The notes below the pieces were generated by a model. That model had not been told where the DNA came from, did not search any database, and worked only from the letters and a program-made list of their open reading frames with translations. From Mucor racemosus (taxonomy: Eukaryota > Mucoromycota > Mucoromycetes > Mucorales > Mucoraceae), in NCBI GenBank assembly GCA_027405735.1, contig JAPEHQ010000001.1, positions 5,766,001-5,830,000 on the forward strand: a stretch of 64,000 bases of DNA, in the 5' to 3' direction. Position numbers and translations under genes: made by a program. This document shows positions 1-13,728 of the stretch, one piece after another; the first letter of the stretch is position 1; each line of letters opens with the position of its first letter.

Positions 1-138
1 CTAATATATCAAAATGATGAAATCACGTGCAGAAGACATGAAATAGATGGGGTATTGTAAGTATTAGAGTCACCTTTGCCATTGAGTTTGCTTCTTTTAG
101 GAACCTCTAATAATAATAAAAAGCTTTACAAATATATT
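1..138. other. AT-rich edge, no feature
   Basis: I see no coding or structured element before the first R repeat copy begins. The window edge cuts whatever lies here. Confidence 0.4.
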
Positions 139-2330
139 GTAGGTACCTGCTCGAGCAAAATTTAAATTTTAAAAAAATTGAATCTTTATGGTTTCAAACT
201 TCAAAATTGGAGCATGCCCCCCTTTTCTGTAACTAATCTCACCTTAAACACTTTTAGGATATATCTTAGGAACTGATACATAGATATAAATTGGTTGTAT
301 TATGCTGCCAATTTCTAAATTTATTCTATGTCTCACAAAAGACTCGATAATACGTAAAATACACATTTTTTCCTTAAAAACTGGGTCCAACTTTTTATCC
401 CTGTTCTATTTTTTTTCCACTAAATAATACAAAGGAAAAATTATATACCAATGTACTTAAGATGTTCAACCCTAATTCAAAAATAAGTATCCGGAAATAT
501 CCTTTTATTTGCAGTTAGTATTAATTTTTCAATGCTAATGTTTCAGATTTTTACACATACTTCACTGCTAAAATTAATAAATTTGAGGCTTCATATCTCT
601 ACGAAAAAATAAGCAATACTAACTCTCTCAAATAATAAAACTTACTTATTTTTAAGCACTTTATAACATACTTTAGTATAAAAAAATTTGAAACACTTTT
701 ATTTTTTTCATTTTTTTAACATTTTTGTAGTGGATTTCGAAATATTTGTTAAATTGAGCAGCATTTTTTTTTTACATTCACATCATGGGCCTCGTTGAGC
801 TCTCTCGGACCCAATTTGGTTCTTTTCAAAATATTGAGTTTTCGTGGAGATATTCTCAAAAATGTGTACAAAGAGATACCTTCATTTCTAGCCTCCATTT
901 TTCCCTTGTATACCCTCGTCCCAAATTCTGAATCTGAAAAAATTTTGAACAAAAATCTTGTTTTCTCTACGAAAAATGGAGCTAGAAAGTTCAGCAATAG
1001 CTTGATCGATAGATAATGTTTTTGTGCATTATTGTAAATAATTATATTTAAAATATGTTTATAAAAAGTGATGTGTACCTTTAAAAAACCTCTAAAAATT
1101 CAATTGCATTTTATGCAAAATTTAGTATAAAACATTTACTTACATTTTATTGAAATGGATGCAGAATTTAAAACTCTACAAAAACTATTTAATAAACTGG
1201 GTCGACTTACTTTGCAGTTCATGAGCCATTAGACGATTTTGTTTTTTGAATCATTTTTCGACAATTTATTCTTATCAATTTTGGAACCCCGTTGCTATAG
1301 GCTTTAAGCTGTGATATAACTTATTATTTTGATTATCTCGACGAAAAATCAATATTTTTTGTTGAAACAAAAAATGCAGAAGAACTTATAATTGGATCTA
1401 CCTTGTGAATACATAAAATTAATATCTCAATTTAGGTGCTCAATTTTTTATAATGAATGTAAGGTCAACCTTGATCAATTTAGGTACATAATGTTTGGCC
1501 ATTGCACTTATATTCTGGTATTAATATTTCTATTTTTTTGAGAGATATCAATGACTTATAGGGTGAAGGTACATCTTCCTTGAAGATTTTATGTAATTTC
1601 GCTCAATACTGAGTGATCTATCAGAATTAGGAATTACCGAATTACCAATTTAGAACATCTGTCAAACCATGATTTTCAACATGCAAGTCAAGCAAGGTCA
1701 TATTCCATGCGTCTATCATCATGCTACTATTGAATCATAGAAGCATGATTCCAGTATATCCACACAATATCCCAATGCTCATTCTAATTATATTATCACT
1801 CATGTAATGATCTATAATTTTGGACTAACAACAAAGGTGGATAATATGCTTATAGATATTATTTTTGCTATTATAAATTTGTGATAACTGGATTGATGAA
1901 GGTTGTTGGTGTTCTTATTTGTAAATTAGATATTTATTAGTGAATAAATATAATAAGTAAAGGGAGTATAACAAGACAGATAAATCTACAAGGGATCATC
2001 ATGTAATCATTTCCTTGTAGTATTTATATAAGGAATGAGGCAAGGTTTTGCATGAATGAAACTGAAATGTTTGACTCATTACAACTCACATTTAATACAC
2101 TCATTCAATTAGTATATAAATCCCCCCCCCCCTCTATAAGCTCATAATAAAACGATACTTTTTCATTTGATTAATTTTATACGATTTACCTTTCGATAAA
2201 TCACTGAGTGAAATCATTCGAAAACTATTTAATGGCCTTCTGAAATCTATTTTTTGTAACCGTAAAAAATCGACAAAAAAACCTCTATTTCAGCGAATTT
2301 CGGCCCTAGCAACCTCCAACGTTATATAAG
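139..2330 (+). repeat. R repeat copy A, split by a solo LTR
   Basis: First of six copies of a non-coding, AT-rich repeat of about 1.6 kb (R). It starts near the words GGTACCTGCTCGAG and ends near the words CAACCTCCAACGTTATAT. It can be followed by eye against the copies at 15.75, 18.06, 30.72, 48.47 and 62.5 kb. The last roughly 120 bp (from 2209) are separated from the body by a 590-bp insertion at 1614-2203. The repeat has no long open reading frame. A 73-codon ORF at 795-1016 recurs in other copies but does not look selected as protein. Confidence 0.75.
1614..2203 (+). mobile_element. solo LTR (590 bp), TSD CTGAG
   Basis: The segment begins TGATCTATC and ends CGATAAATCA, which are imperfect inverted termini with TG...CA ends. 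It is flanked on both sides by CTGAG (1609-1613 and 2204-2208). Removing it together with one CTGAG restores the R repeat as seen in the other copies. A TATATAAA box near 2112 followed by AATAAAA near 2147 gives a + sense U3-R-U5 order. No internal retrotransposon domain adjoins it, so it is read as a solo LTR left by LTR-LTR recombination. A relative starting with the same 15 bases lies at 17193. Confidence 0.8.
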
Positions 2331-2654
2331 AGTGTCAATAGCAACGAATATTAATTATTCGACTATAATCAACGGCTAAAAATATGTTCGTATATAACGA
2401 ATAAGTATTCGAATTTTAGGAGCGATCAGTCGGTTTTTACGGGCAATTATTCGCATTTCGCGGAAGCCAAATTCAATAAATAATACAATACCCACAATTT
2501 ATTCTAAACAGGAATCCGAGATAAATACAATAATGTAAAAAGATAATATGATAAAAGTAGTCAATCCAACAGAGTGATTATAATACGTTTAAGGGCCAAA
2601 AAATAGAAAGACAAAGAATAACATAAAAGAAAAAAAAACTACAAACAAAGAGAA
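2331..2654. other. intergenic, nothing recognised
   Basis: Short AT-rich stretch between repeat copy A and the hAT relic. No coding or structural signal is visible. Confidence 0.4.
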
Positions 2655-3240
2655 AATGGCTTTAACACCTCCTTTAATTCTTTCATCCAGCAATTAGTCA
2701 AAGCAATAAATTCAGAATTTTTCTCAGAAAGAAAGGCTCTGTTACTCACTGTTCCTTTTGCTAATAAAAACAACCTTTCCGATGCTACGCTACAGTAATT
2801 GCCTGGATGGCTACGATTTCATGAATAAAGCGAAATAAATTTAGATGTTTACGTTGATAATCTTTCCAATAATCAAGAGATTGTTTCGCAAAAATTATTC
2901 CATTCCACAACTGACTCTGTGTGAGCTTTTGGTTTTTCATTTATATTATACTTAGAGTTAATACCTACTACTGATAATGTCTCCAATAATGATTCCGCAG
3001 GTTTCTAACCGTTATATCCCTCGTCATTTATATCTATGTCTTTTGATGTGTAATAATTTTATTTTTATCATTATCGGAAACGCATTTTTTAAAAAACAAC
3101 ACTTTTGAATGGGAAAACCTTCAAGCTAAATATTCAATCATCAGCTCACGCTGATCAGCTTCTGCCAACTCTTTTATAGATACGTTGCAGGATTTTTGTT
3201 GTTTCATTGAATCTTCGATTACTTTGTTCTCTATCTTTAT
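2655..3240 (-). pseudogene. hAT transposase relic (C-terminal dimerisation region)
   Basis: Read on the minus strand, 2950 to 2820 encodes a stretch with SLDYWKDYQ and HEIVAIQAITVA. In the adjoining frame it continues as SVASERLFLLAKGTVSNRA. This order (W-W/YWK, IPATS-like stretch, SERLFS-like block) is the hAT-family dimerisation signature. The block is broken by a one-base frameshift (the codon after AITVA is a stop in the first frame). A further upstream minus-strand stretch (about 3130-3240) is partly open but not recognisable. No intact DDE catalytic region or terminal inverted repeats were found nearby. Confidence 0.55.
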
Positions 3241-5650
3241 AAATTATAACCTTTCTCTTTCCTGATATATCAAATGATTTCTTTTGCTGAGGAGGGTACT
3301 ACTGTTAAGGCCGCCGATGATATTGATGGTGCGGGCTTCAGTGTTGCTATAATAAGTTGAGAATTTTGTTGATCGGTAAAGAATTGTGCAGGAATGGCTT
3401 TTATTCTGTTCTGCAGACTTTCTCTTGTTCATTGATTAATACAGACTCCCGCTCCTCATTGCGTCAAAAACTAGATTTTGATGCACAATCTAACATTGTT
3501 GAGCAAGAGAAAATTGGGCTGCCATCAGTTCTTTGATAGTATAATGATACTTTTTGTAATCCTAGTCTTGATGCGTGAACCAACGAAATGATATCCAAGT
3601 CTTCTTCGTCCTGTTTGTCAGCGATAAAATTTTCGAGACATCAAAAATAATATTGATCAATTGAATTGTTTTATTGATAGTAGTATTGTACCTGTAATCA
3701 AAAAGAGACAGTCGTTAATTATTTCAAAATGCTATCCGTTTGGTTACTAGATTTCTTACATTTGAGAACGCAGCAAAACAGCTAGAGCAGTGTCTTGCTT
3801 TGACTATATAGTCTGATCTCATACGACACCATGTACCAAAATACACACGGTGAGGCCCCAAAGGACAGGGATATAACTCAAAATGTTCATTATCTTACAA
3901 ATTACTACGATAATAACCTGCACTGGGATTATAATGCGTATTACGTACCTCGTTTTTCCTGAAGGTGGTATGTTCGTGTTTTTTTTAATGTTAAAGAGTA
4001 AATGTTGCAATATGCAAGTAGTCCAAAAATAGTGAAATGTCTGCTTGCCTCTGTGTAAATTTTAAAAAATGAAATTTTTTATGAATTTTCAAAATAACCG
4101 CTTTCTTTTTCGCTTAGAAATATGAAAACAGTTTATAATGAAACCCTTTTCGAATAAAAAATAACAATATTGATATATATATATTGAAATTAAATGAAGA
4201 TCACGTATATTTTACTTTTATAATAAATCCTTGAAAATTTTTGATTTTGTAGACTTTTTTCAAATCTAGTCGTACCATTTTATTATACTTTCTAAGTTAA
4301 ACCTCGTTTTATTTGACTAATACTGTATGTGGTATTTTACACTTTTACATTAAACAGAAGATAAAATAAGCCTTTGAATAATTAGTTATACATTCGAACC
4401 TTAATTTTTGTATGAAATTTCGATACCTGCATCTCACAGCTGCTTGAGATATGTATTTAAATGGCCGCATCCGGACTGTCCGGTAATTTTTTTCTAGAAA
4501 TTGGCAGCCTGAAAAAATGATTAGATGACCGCGTCCGGAGATTGCTCGGCAATTTTTTTCGGAAGGATGACCATTATTGGCAAAAATGTGGATCACATAC
4601 AGTGTTCAAATTTAGGATAATAGAAAACATCTTTTCTTTAAACCACACTCAAGGGTTTGTAAATGAGCTGTGCTTCTAATTTTTTTTCTTTTAGCTTCAA
4701 TCTTTTCAATTTGTTGAGCTGAAAAGATTAAATATGATAGTAGTTCCACTTTTGATTTTAATGCGTACAACATTTTGTTTACGAATTTTTTTTTGAGATA
4801 TGAGAAGTATTATGGTATTTTTGATTAGGATTAGACGATATTTTGCAGTGCTGGTGGTGATGGAAAAGGTTATAGTTATGTTGTGACGAATGTTGAACTA
4901 GAGGATAGAGGATCTTCTCCGGTTGATGTAGTAAGTGTGTATCCCTGTTGTAGGTGTATTTATAAAGAACCAAAATCGTTTGATTTACTTTCTTTTAGCA
5001 ATATTATTTCAGGTATAAATTATTTTAATAAAGATTTTGTATTATTATAAAGCTATAAAGACTCTGTTGTTTCCTTGTTGTAAAGTTTTTACGGTTTTCT
5101 TCCATTTTCATTCACACACACACACACATCATAATTAACAGGGTTCATAAAATGTTTCATTTATCCCCCCCCCCTCATCTTTAAACATATCTCCTTTTCC
5201 TTTTAAAAATACTAACATGAAAGTGGCTTTTACATGGATTCTATCTATTCAAACATGTTAAATACCCAATCTTGATAACAGCAAAACTCGAACTAAAAGG
5301 CTGCACGTTAAAGAACGTGTGTATTTTTTCCTTTGTACAACATCTTTAGGGTTCGAAAACAAGCCCAAACCTTATCCATGGAATAAATTTTATCAACAAT
5401 TATATATTTATTTTTGTGTTCATTTGTTATTACAACACAATTATTAAAATTGTCATCCTATTCAACATTGTCCCGGCTACAAATTTTATTAAATGAAGCA
5501 AGAAGGATGGTTACTATAGTGACTGTTTTACAAAATTGAATAATGCAGAAATGGCCAGCTTAAAATTGAGAAAGCGCATTTGAAATGAAAATAAGACAAG
5601 AAAATACTAAGGTATTGCAATGCTAGTTATTAAGTAAAGTCTACTTTATT
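3241..5650. other. gene-free AT-rich region
   Basis: No gene was recognised in this 2.4 kb. It holds a (CA)n run near 5113-5126, a poly-C run near 5165, and two diverged copies of a motif containing GCATCCGGACTGTCCGG and GCGTCCGGAGATTGCTCGG near 4465-4560. Short ORFs on either strand show no protein signature. Confidence 0.4.
4462..4562. repeat. two diverged tandem motif copies
   Basis: Two units about 70 bp apart each read roughly TGGCCGC(A/G)TCCGG, a short spacer, then CGGTAATTTTTTT or CGGCAATTTTTTT. They are the only GC-rich islands in the surrounding 2 kb, and the unit is not seen elsewhere in the window. Confidence 0.4.
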
Positions 5651-6640
5651 TTTCATTCTCTATCAGAATAGTTAGGTTTTGGATGGCTGTAAAGACTTTT
5701 TTATTTTTTTATAAATTTTGTGAGAGCACTTTTTCTGTTATAGAGATCCATGAAGGGATGACTGGTATGCAAAACTAAAACCATAAGATAGTACTCATTA
5801 GCGCCTATCTAACGAATTTTACCTCGTCAAAAAATATTGATTTTTGGTCGAGAAAATTGAGATTGAATGATTGATTTTTGGTGATACAAAAAAGAATCAA
5901 TTTTGGACGAGGATATACAAGGAAAATTTTTCGCCGACCAAAAAAAAAAATCAAAAAAATGTATATCCCCATGAAAAATAGGGCTAAAGCTACGTATAAA
6001 TACTCATTTTGTAGATAATTTTGTTGCGCATAACGTAAAAATAAAATATTTTAGGGTTGCATTTGAATGAAGGGTACTTTTTGATCAAAAACCGTTAAAA
6101 TTTGACATTAAATTTACTAGAGATTTTATGAGAAAAACATTTTTAAAACCTACACAGATCGATTCAGAATTAAAAACTGAACCCAAGATATTTAATACGC
6201 TAGTTCAACTTACTATGCATTTTTGTGAGTAATTCAACATACAAGGTTTTTTTTGGATTTTTTTGGATTTTTTTTCCATTTGAACACTTTTTGGATTCAA
6301 GCTCAGTTACCTGTGCATATCTGATTATACAATTTTATATGGTGATATTCAAAATCGGAGCGTACCCCCATTTCAATAGATAATCAGGAAATATAAAATG
6401 TAGGGCTATACTTGAGATGCTATAGAATCTTGCCAAAAGAGCTATTTCTATTCATTTTTATTTTTCAGCTTATATAAAGGCTTCAAACGTGAAACACTTG
6501 CTTTTCTCCAGCTTGAAAACTCAACCTAAGATGCCAAATATCTCGAGGTTTTAATAAGCTTTTACTTAAAAGCTACTAAGCAAAATCTCTTGTTTTTCAA
6601 TTTTTTATTACTTAATAAAATATTTATATATATTTATAAT
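5651..6640. repeat. diverged R-like repeat
   Basis: This AT-rich tract shares wording with the R repeat: a CGTCAAAAAATATTGATTTTT-type block, a cluster like GATCGATTCAGAATTAAAAACTGAACC, and an ACGCTAGTTCAACTTACTATGCA-like segment. It is too diverged to set ends by eye. It has no ORF of note. Confidence 0.4.
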
Positions 6641-6960
6641 GAAGTACAGGGTGAAACTGTCATAAATGAGATTGGGAGGTCTCCACAAGTGGGCCTACTG
6701 TAAACAAGGTCGTTATATGATGAAATTATGAAAGGAAGGAAAGAAATCGATTAACAAAATACTGCACCCAGAGTCAAACGCACATGCGGAGAACGTCATA
6801 CGAAAATTTGTGGGTTGGCGGCATGATACTAAACAGGAAATACAGTACTACATAACATTATCAAACAAACTTGCTGCCATCAGGATTCAAATTTGAGACC
6901 TTGCACTTGGGAAGCACACGCCTTAACCATTCACTCCAACCACTAAAGGTTTTTTACTTG
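6640..6960 (-). repeat. tRNA-like, possibly SINE-type element
   Basis: On the minus strand, 6950 down to about 6885 reads like a degenerate tRNA. It has a D-arm-like GAGTGAATGGTTAAGGC, a five-pair anticodon stem around a TTCCCAA loop, and a T-loop-like TTTGAATCC. The T stem pairs poorly and the acceptor stem is unclear, so a functional tRNA is unlikely. The downstream minus-strand body (6885-6660) would be the tail of a tRNA-derived SINE. No second copy was found in the window. Confidence 0.35.
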
Positions 6961-7559
6961 CATAGCGCACATATTTAGTGACGAAAACAAGTCTTCATGT
7001 TGTTCCGCCAAACACATGCAGTGAAATGAAGAGCTCTTCTAGTGTAAAACTGCTGATTCAAATAGTTATACTTTTGGCAAGAAGATTGACTTTATTTTGG
7101 AAGACAACCATGATAATGAGCTGAATACAAGTAAATTCAAGAAGAAAAATGTCTCCCAATCTGTCATAATTAGTCAACAAATAAAAAACATTCGTGATAA
7201 TGGTGCCATAATGATCGAATCCAAAAAGTTGACTAAAAACAATGCTATTATTGTAAATGGTATCAACTACGTTGGTGATGCAGGATATCTGTACAAAATT
7301 GTTAATTACCAGAAAATTGGTGATGGGTTGAAATTTAAGAATAAGACCCATGATATGGGGGATATCAGATTGCATGAGCGAGAGAAGGGGAATGACATTG
7401 GCTGAGAGGACAAATCGTAATATGCAACATATTTTTCTACACAATCAATATATTACTTGCTACATCTCTTTATAATCTTAAAATCATGGTGAAATAGCAT
7501 GTATGCACTAATCTATACAGCCAAAAAGCATTGTAAAGACATAGGCATAGTGAAACCTA
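6961..7559. other. no recognised gene; overlapping short ORFs
   Basis: Both strands hold an ORF of 100-130 codons across 7058-7444 (plus strand 7097-7405). Neither shows a known domain, signal peptide or neighbouring exon. They overlap almost completely, so at most one could be real. I treat the span as probable repeat debris next to the Tc1/mariner relic. Confidence 0.35.
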
Positions 7560-7935
7560 GGCCTTTCCGCTTCGTGAACAATGTTCTACTATGAAGCTTA
7601 GATGTTTGAAAACACTGAACCATTAAATCTCCCAATACTTTTGTGCGGAGCTATATTATTATGGACAACACACCCATTCATAAACATGAATCGATAGGCA
7701 ACTCATCGAATCTGAAAGGCATAAGTGTGTTTATCTGCCTCCTTACTCTCCGTTTTTTGAATTCAATTGAAGAGTTTTGATCCAAGGTCAAAGACCATGT
7801 AAAAAGAACAGCATTCGATACAAACGATACACTCACACCCAGAATTAAAGAAGCTTGTCTTCAAGTAGACTTGCAAGATTGCAGAGGTTGGATTAGGCAT
7901 CCTATTTTAATGATTGCCTTGAACTTAAATATATG
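7560..7935 (+). pseudogene. Tc1/mariner (IS630-type) transposase relic
   Basis: From 7661 the sequence encodes MDNTPIHKH. In a shifted frame it then gives CVYLPPYSPFF, followed after another shift by NSIEEF, a stop where a Trp is expected, then SKVKDHVKRTAF. The order DN.P.HK, YLPPYSP, N.IEEFWSKVK is the C-terminal part of the DDE/D domain of Tc1/mariner transposases. The final conserved acidic residue of the IEEF block is present but in a broken frame. At least two frameshifts and one nonsense change make it dead. The N-terminal DNA-binding domains were not found. Confidence 0.65.
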
Positions 7936-8219
7936 ATGTAGATAACTTACTTCACACATAAAACAGTTCTAGTATATTTTCCTCTCGGAAACTTCAGCTT
8001 TTATCAGAAACGCCAAAACTTTTGATCAAATACCCCGAGATATATTATCATAGGCATTGTGAAACTGTAAAATACTGTATGACCAAAAGGATGCTTCTCT
8101 CAACAAACGTCACATGTTACCTGGGGCATTTAGATAAATATGTTTACTATGGTTGTGGAGAAACGTATAATTCACAGCAACTTTTTTTAATTTTATAATT
8201 ATAATCTTTTATAATAAAT

Positions 8220-9266
8220 ATGGCAGCTATCAACGACAGTGTTTATGCTCGTGTACGAGAGAAAGTTAAGGAGCATAATTTGACAGAACAAGAGGTCAAG
8301 GCAATTGATACTGCAAGAGACCAGCTTCAAACACATAGTAAGCAACCGCAACATGCAGTCGATATTTTGACAACCAACTAAACCTTCTTTTTAGCATACA
8401 GTGGTGGTTTGGCAGGTGCAACTGCAGCTTTTCTTTTAGCCAAAAGTAAGAAATTCAATCCTATTCAATTATTAGCCCTTACAGGTGGTGGCTTTCTAAT
8501 GGGTTCACAAGTGGGTCTGATATCTGGTGCATTGGCAGGTGTCAAAACTATCAACACTTTACCAAATCCTCAACGTCTTATTAATGTCGTTCGGGAAGTA
8601 CAGCAAGTATTAATTACAATTATTTTATTTTGATATGATTTCTAACTAACAACTCAGACTAGAAGCAATGAAAGGTAGACAGGGTATAAATGGACCCAAT
8701 CAAGGAGGAGGAGGAGGAGGGAATGCAGTACCTACTATTCGACCCCATCAAATGACACCTCAGGAACTTCATGAAGCGCAAAGTCCTCAAGACCAATTCT
8801 CACCTGATATTAATGAAAATACTAGTGGAAATGGAGGTAAATGTATAAGAATTCCTCAAGAATGTATATAAAAAACTAAAATATTCCGGCATTCACAGTA
8901 TGGGGGAACAGACAAACATTGAATAATGTAAATAAGAACAACAACGAAATGGATATTACAGATGAGACAGATCCTCTTTCAAGAAACCAAGCACAACGTA
9001 GCCAACAACCAGCCCAACATAGTGCTTGGGATAAAATTCGTTCCGAGAATTTACCAAATAATACATGGTCAAAGATCAGGATGGAAGCTCAAAAGAATCC
9101 TGATAGTTCAGTAGACATTGAAAAAGCAAAATCTGCAAGAGCAAACAGACTACGTGAAAATTCTGATTTTAGTGGTGATGGAGAAAGAGAAATACCTCGT
9201 ACTAGAGAAGAGGCTTTGGAAAGAGGTTCTTCACGAAAGAATCAATGGGGAGATCCATTAGAATAA
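8220..9266 (+). CDS. OCIA-domain protein (OCIAD1/2-like)
   Basis: Four exons are proposed: 8220-8337, 8395-8606, 8683-8836 and 8899-9266, giving about 283 residues. The first two exons carry the OCIA-type region: a helical N-terminus, then two Gly-rich hydrophobic segments (GGLAGATAAFLLAKSKK and GGGFLMGSQVGLISGALAG) either side of a basic turn. OCIA proteins are mitochondrial/endosomal membrane proteins in animals. A mitochondrial membrane role here is inference. The rest is polar, Gly/Asn/Gln-rich and charged, with no known domain. Intron 2 is ambiguous. The nearest acceptor (AG at 8656-8657) shifts the frame to an early stop, whereas AG at 8681-8682 keeps the frame into the downstream exons and makes the total divisible by three. 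Confidence 0.7.
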
Positions 9267-9513
9267 ACCCTCTCTGTATAGTTGTTGCAATAAATCATGT
9301 TGGGAAAACTACTGTTTTATACATAAATAATTCAAGAAATATAATTGGTTTTCGAATGGATATGTAATTATTATAGATATAGTAAAGAATACAGCTGGCA
9401 TATGCATTTCTGTCAATAATAATATCAATATCTTCCGATCAAAGTATGTGTTCTTGCATAACATAGTTAATCTACTTTATTCTTCATTTTGATTTCAACT
9501 TTTACTTTTTTAT

Positions 9514-9549
<36 letters not shown>

Positions 9550-9554
9550 CATCA
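9267..9554. promoter_or_regulatory. intergenic/promoter of GH47 gene with long poly-T
   Basis: This span separates the OCIA gene from the mannosidase. A T-run of more than 30 bases (about 9517-9549) ends a few bases before the mannosidase start codon. Poly-T tracts near start codons are common in AT-rich fungal promoters and exclude nucleosomes. Its role here is inference. Confidence 0.4.
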
Positions 9555-11548
<1,994 letters not shown>

Positions 11549-11740
11549 ATAAATATACACTGAAATGTATTTTTACATGATTACACTTACCACAACACCT
11601 TATGATTTATATCTATTGCTTTTTACACTTTTTCTATACAAATGAATAATTAAAAATATTAGAAATGGTTTTTTATTATAATAATGATTAGAGTAAAATT
11701 ACAGAGAAGGGGGCAATAATGTATCATATGAATAAATAGT

Positions 11741-13728
11741 CTATTCAGTTTGATTTTGCAAGAAATTAATCAAATTAGCACTTCGAAGTACAATCCATTC
11801 CTTAAGAGCAAGTCTGCTGGATACATTAGTTGGGCCATTTACACCGAGATCAAATGGAATATCATCAGCTCCAGCGAAAGCCTTGATCTCGTCACCATCT
11901 GTAGAGTTATTACTTTGCTCAGTTGCCCACCTTCTACCGCCCTTATTCACACGAGGTAAAGACTTATCCCAAGCAACATCTTGAACAAGCAGCTTATAAA
12001 GTTGATCAACACGAGGGTTCAAAACATCAGGGTTAACGAGATATTTAGTGAAATTGAGGAGCAATTTTTCAAATTCTTTCTTGAATGCAGGGACACCGAG
12101 CAATGCTGGAGCTAAAGGTCGTGCCATCAAACCAGGGAATTCGGTGTAATTTCCGCCATTCATTAATGTTGCATTAAACATTGTGCTTCCCAAAGATAAA
12201 TCGAAATCTTGACCGCTAAACAAAATACGGTCGTGCTCCAGATCGTCGTATAACATGTAGTTATTACCCATAGTAATGTAACCATCGGCATTTGAAGTAA
12301 CAATCTCCATAGCTAAACCACGTAAGAAACTATCTACATCTGCCTTTTCATTCCAAAGAGGAATAGAGTCATCAGAACCATCAGAGGTTGGCTGCTCGGA
12401 AATAAATTTTGTAAGTTCCATGATTCTAGTATGATTGGCTTTTCCTTTGGAAGGATTTTCTTTAGCAGGGTATTTAATGCTATATACAGTGACATTGTCA
12501 CCTAAATAACTTAAATCAGGCCTGGGGCCACCACGACCGCCGCCTGGGCCTCCTGGTCCGCCTGGTCCGCCTGGTCCACCTGGTCCGCCTGGTCCGCCTG
12601 GTCCATCAGGATATACGAAATCAGCCGCAGGTTTGTCATTGCCACCAGGGCCGCCAGCTCCAGGCTTTCCACCTGGTCCACCACCTGGTCCACCACCTGG
12701 TCCACCACCTGGTCCACCTTCTCTACCAGCAGATACATCTGCAATATACAAAGCACCTTGTTTAAATTTTTTATTACCATCAGCGAAAACATTTCTAACC
12801 CAAGGATTTTTAAACATCTCAGCAAGACCAAAGAGACCAATAGCTTTATCATTGATGAAGACTCTAACATAGCTATATTGTGTTGTTGGAATACCAATAG
12901 ATTCCGCAATATCAGATGACAATTGATCTCTCATGTACGACGGGTCAGTGGCCATAGATCTCAATTTAAAGCGACGATAGTCAAATAAATCTTGCTTTTT
13001 GGGAATTTTAAACTTGTAGGAAAGTTTCTTTTGCGATCTAGTACTATGACCAGCAATAGATAAAGTAATATCATCAAATGTCTTGACTTGGTTAGGGCTA
13101 AAGAAAATGTTAATATCATGTATAATAATAACAATCTGATAAGATGGTTACCTAATGTATGCTATCTTAATGTCGGGGACACGAATGTCTTCTCTTGCGT
13201 TATTATGAATTATATCAATTGCCGTTTGATTACCAGTAATGTGTATTGTTGGAATTTGGCCCTCAAGATGAAGGTCAGATTGAATACGATTAAGAATAGG
13301 AAGAGACTCCATAATAACAGGAAGTTTATCTACATTCATAGTATTCCAACTTCTATTGTAATATTCATTTAATGTGCTATCTTCAATGACTGGGCTACGA
13401 GAAAATTTTTCTTCTTCTATAATAATGTCGCCATTCTTATCAATAATAGCGTATCTATATCCTAAATGTGCTCTAGGTGCATCTCCTGTATGATACAATG
13501 TTGAAATAGAATCTACAGTTGTAAGTGGATATAAATCGTTATCGACAATGACACCCAAAGCATAATTATCAGGCACCTGCTGAACAACCTTATAAGTTAC
13601 ATTGGATGGCCCGGTAAATGTTGGAAGGCTAAAAAATGCAGCTTGAAAAAACGAAAGAGCTAATACGATTTGATTTAATACGAGCTTTTTGTATGATTTA
13701 CATATAATTTACCAGTAGATATTTTCAT
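11741..13728 (-). CDS. CotH-kinase-family surface/secreted protein
   Basis: Three exons (13728-13713, 13659-13152, 13097-11741) encode 626 residues. Exon 1 has only 16 nt, and joining it to exon 2 gives a signal peptide (MKISTALSFFQAAFFSLP). CotH-family landmarks are visible: a long beta-rich N-terminal part, KLRSMATDPSYMRD near residue 220, FINDKAIGLFGLAE, a DGYITMGNNYMLYDD block, and QDFDLSLGS at about 471-479. Its acidic residues fit the metal-binding positions of CotH kinases. An insertion of GGP/GPG repeats (about residues 302-366, 12533-12728) interrupts the kinase-like core. In Mucorales, CotH proteins sit at the cell surface and some act in host-cell invasion. Whether this one does cannot be told. 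No GPI-type hydrophobic tail is seen, since the C-terminus ends in a polar NFLQNQTE stretch. Confidence 0.88.
12533..12728 (-). repeat. GGP/GPG-coding minisatellite inside CotH gene
   Basis: Within the CotH coding sequence two blocks of near-exact 9-12 bp units (GGTCCACC/GGTCCGCC with CTGGTCCACCA) encode collagen-like GGP runs. A short non-repetitive linker around residues 329-341 separates them. The frame is kept throughout. Such arrays change length by replication slippage, so copy number probably differs between strains. Confidence 0.8.

Noticed and set aside
795..1016. A 73-codon ORF that recurs in R copies A, B, C, D and E as a possible repeat-encoded microprotein
   Set aside because: Comparing copies A and D codon by codon, differences fall about as often at first as at third positions and an indel breaks the frame near the end. 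That fits nucleotide similarity of a repeat, not selection on a protein.
6885..6960. Functional tRNA-Gly
   Set aside because: The T stem does not pair and the acceptor stem is not complete, so only a tRNA-like relic is supported.
7058..7444. Protein-coding gene on either strand (128 and 102 codons)
   Set aside because: The two ORFs overlap almost fully, have no domain, no signal peptide and no neighbouring exon, and sit beside a dead Tc1/mariner transposase.
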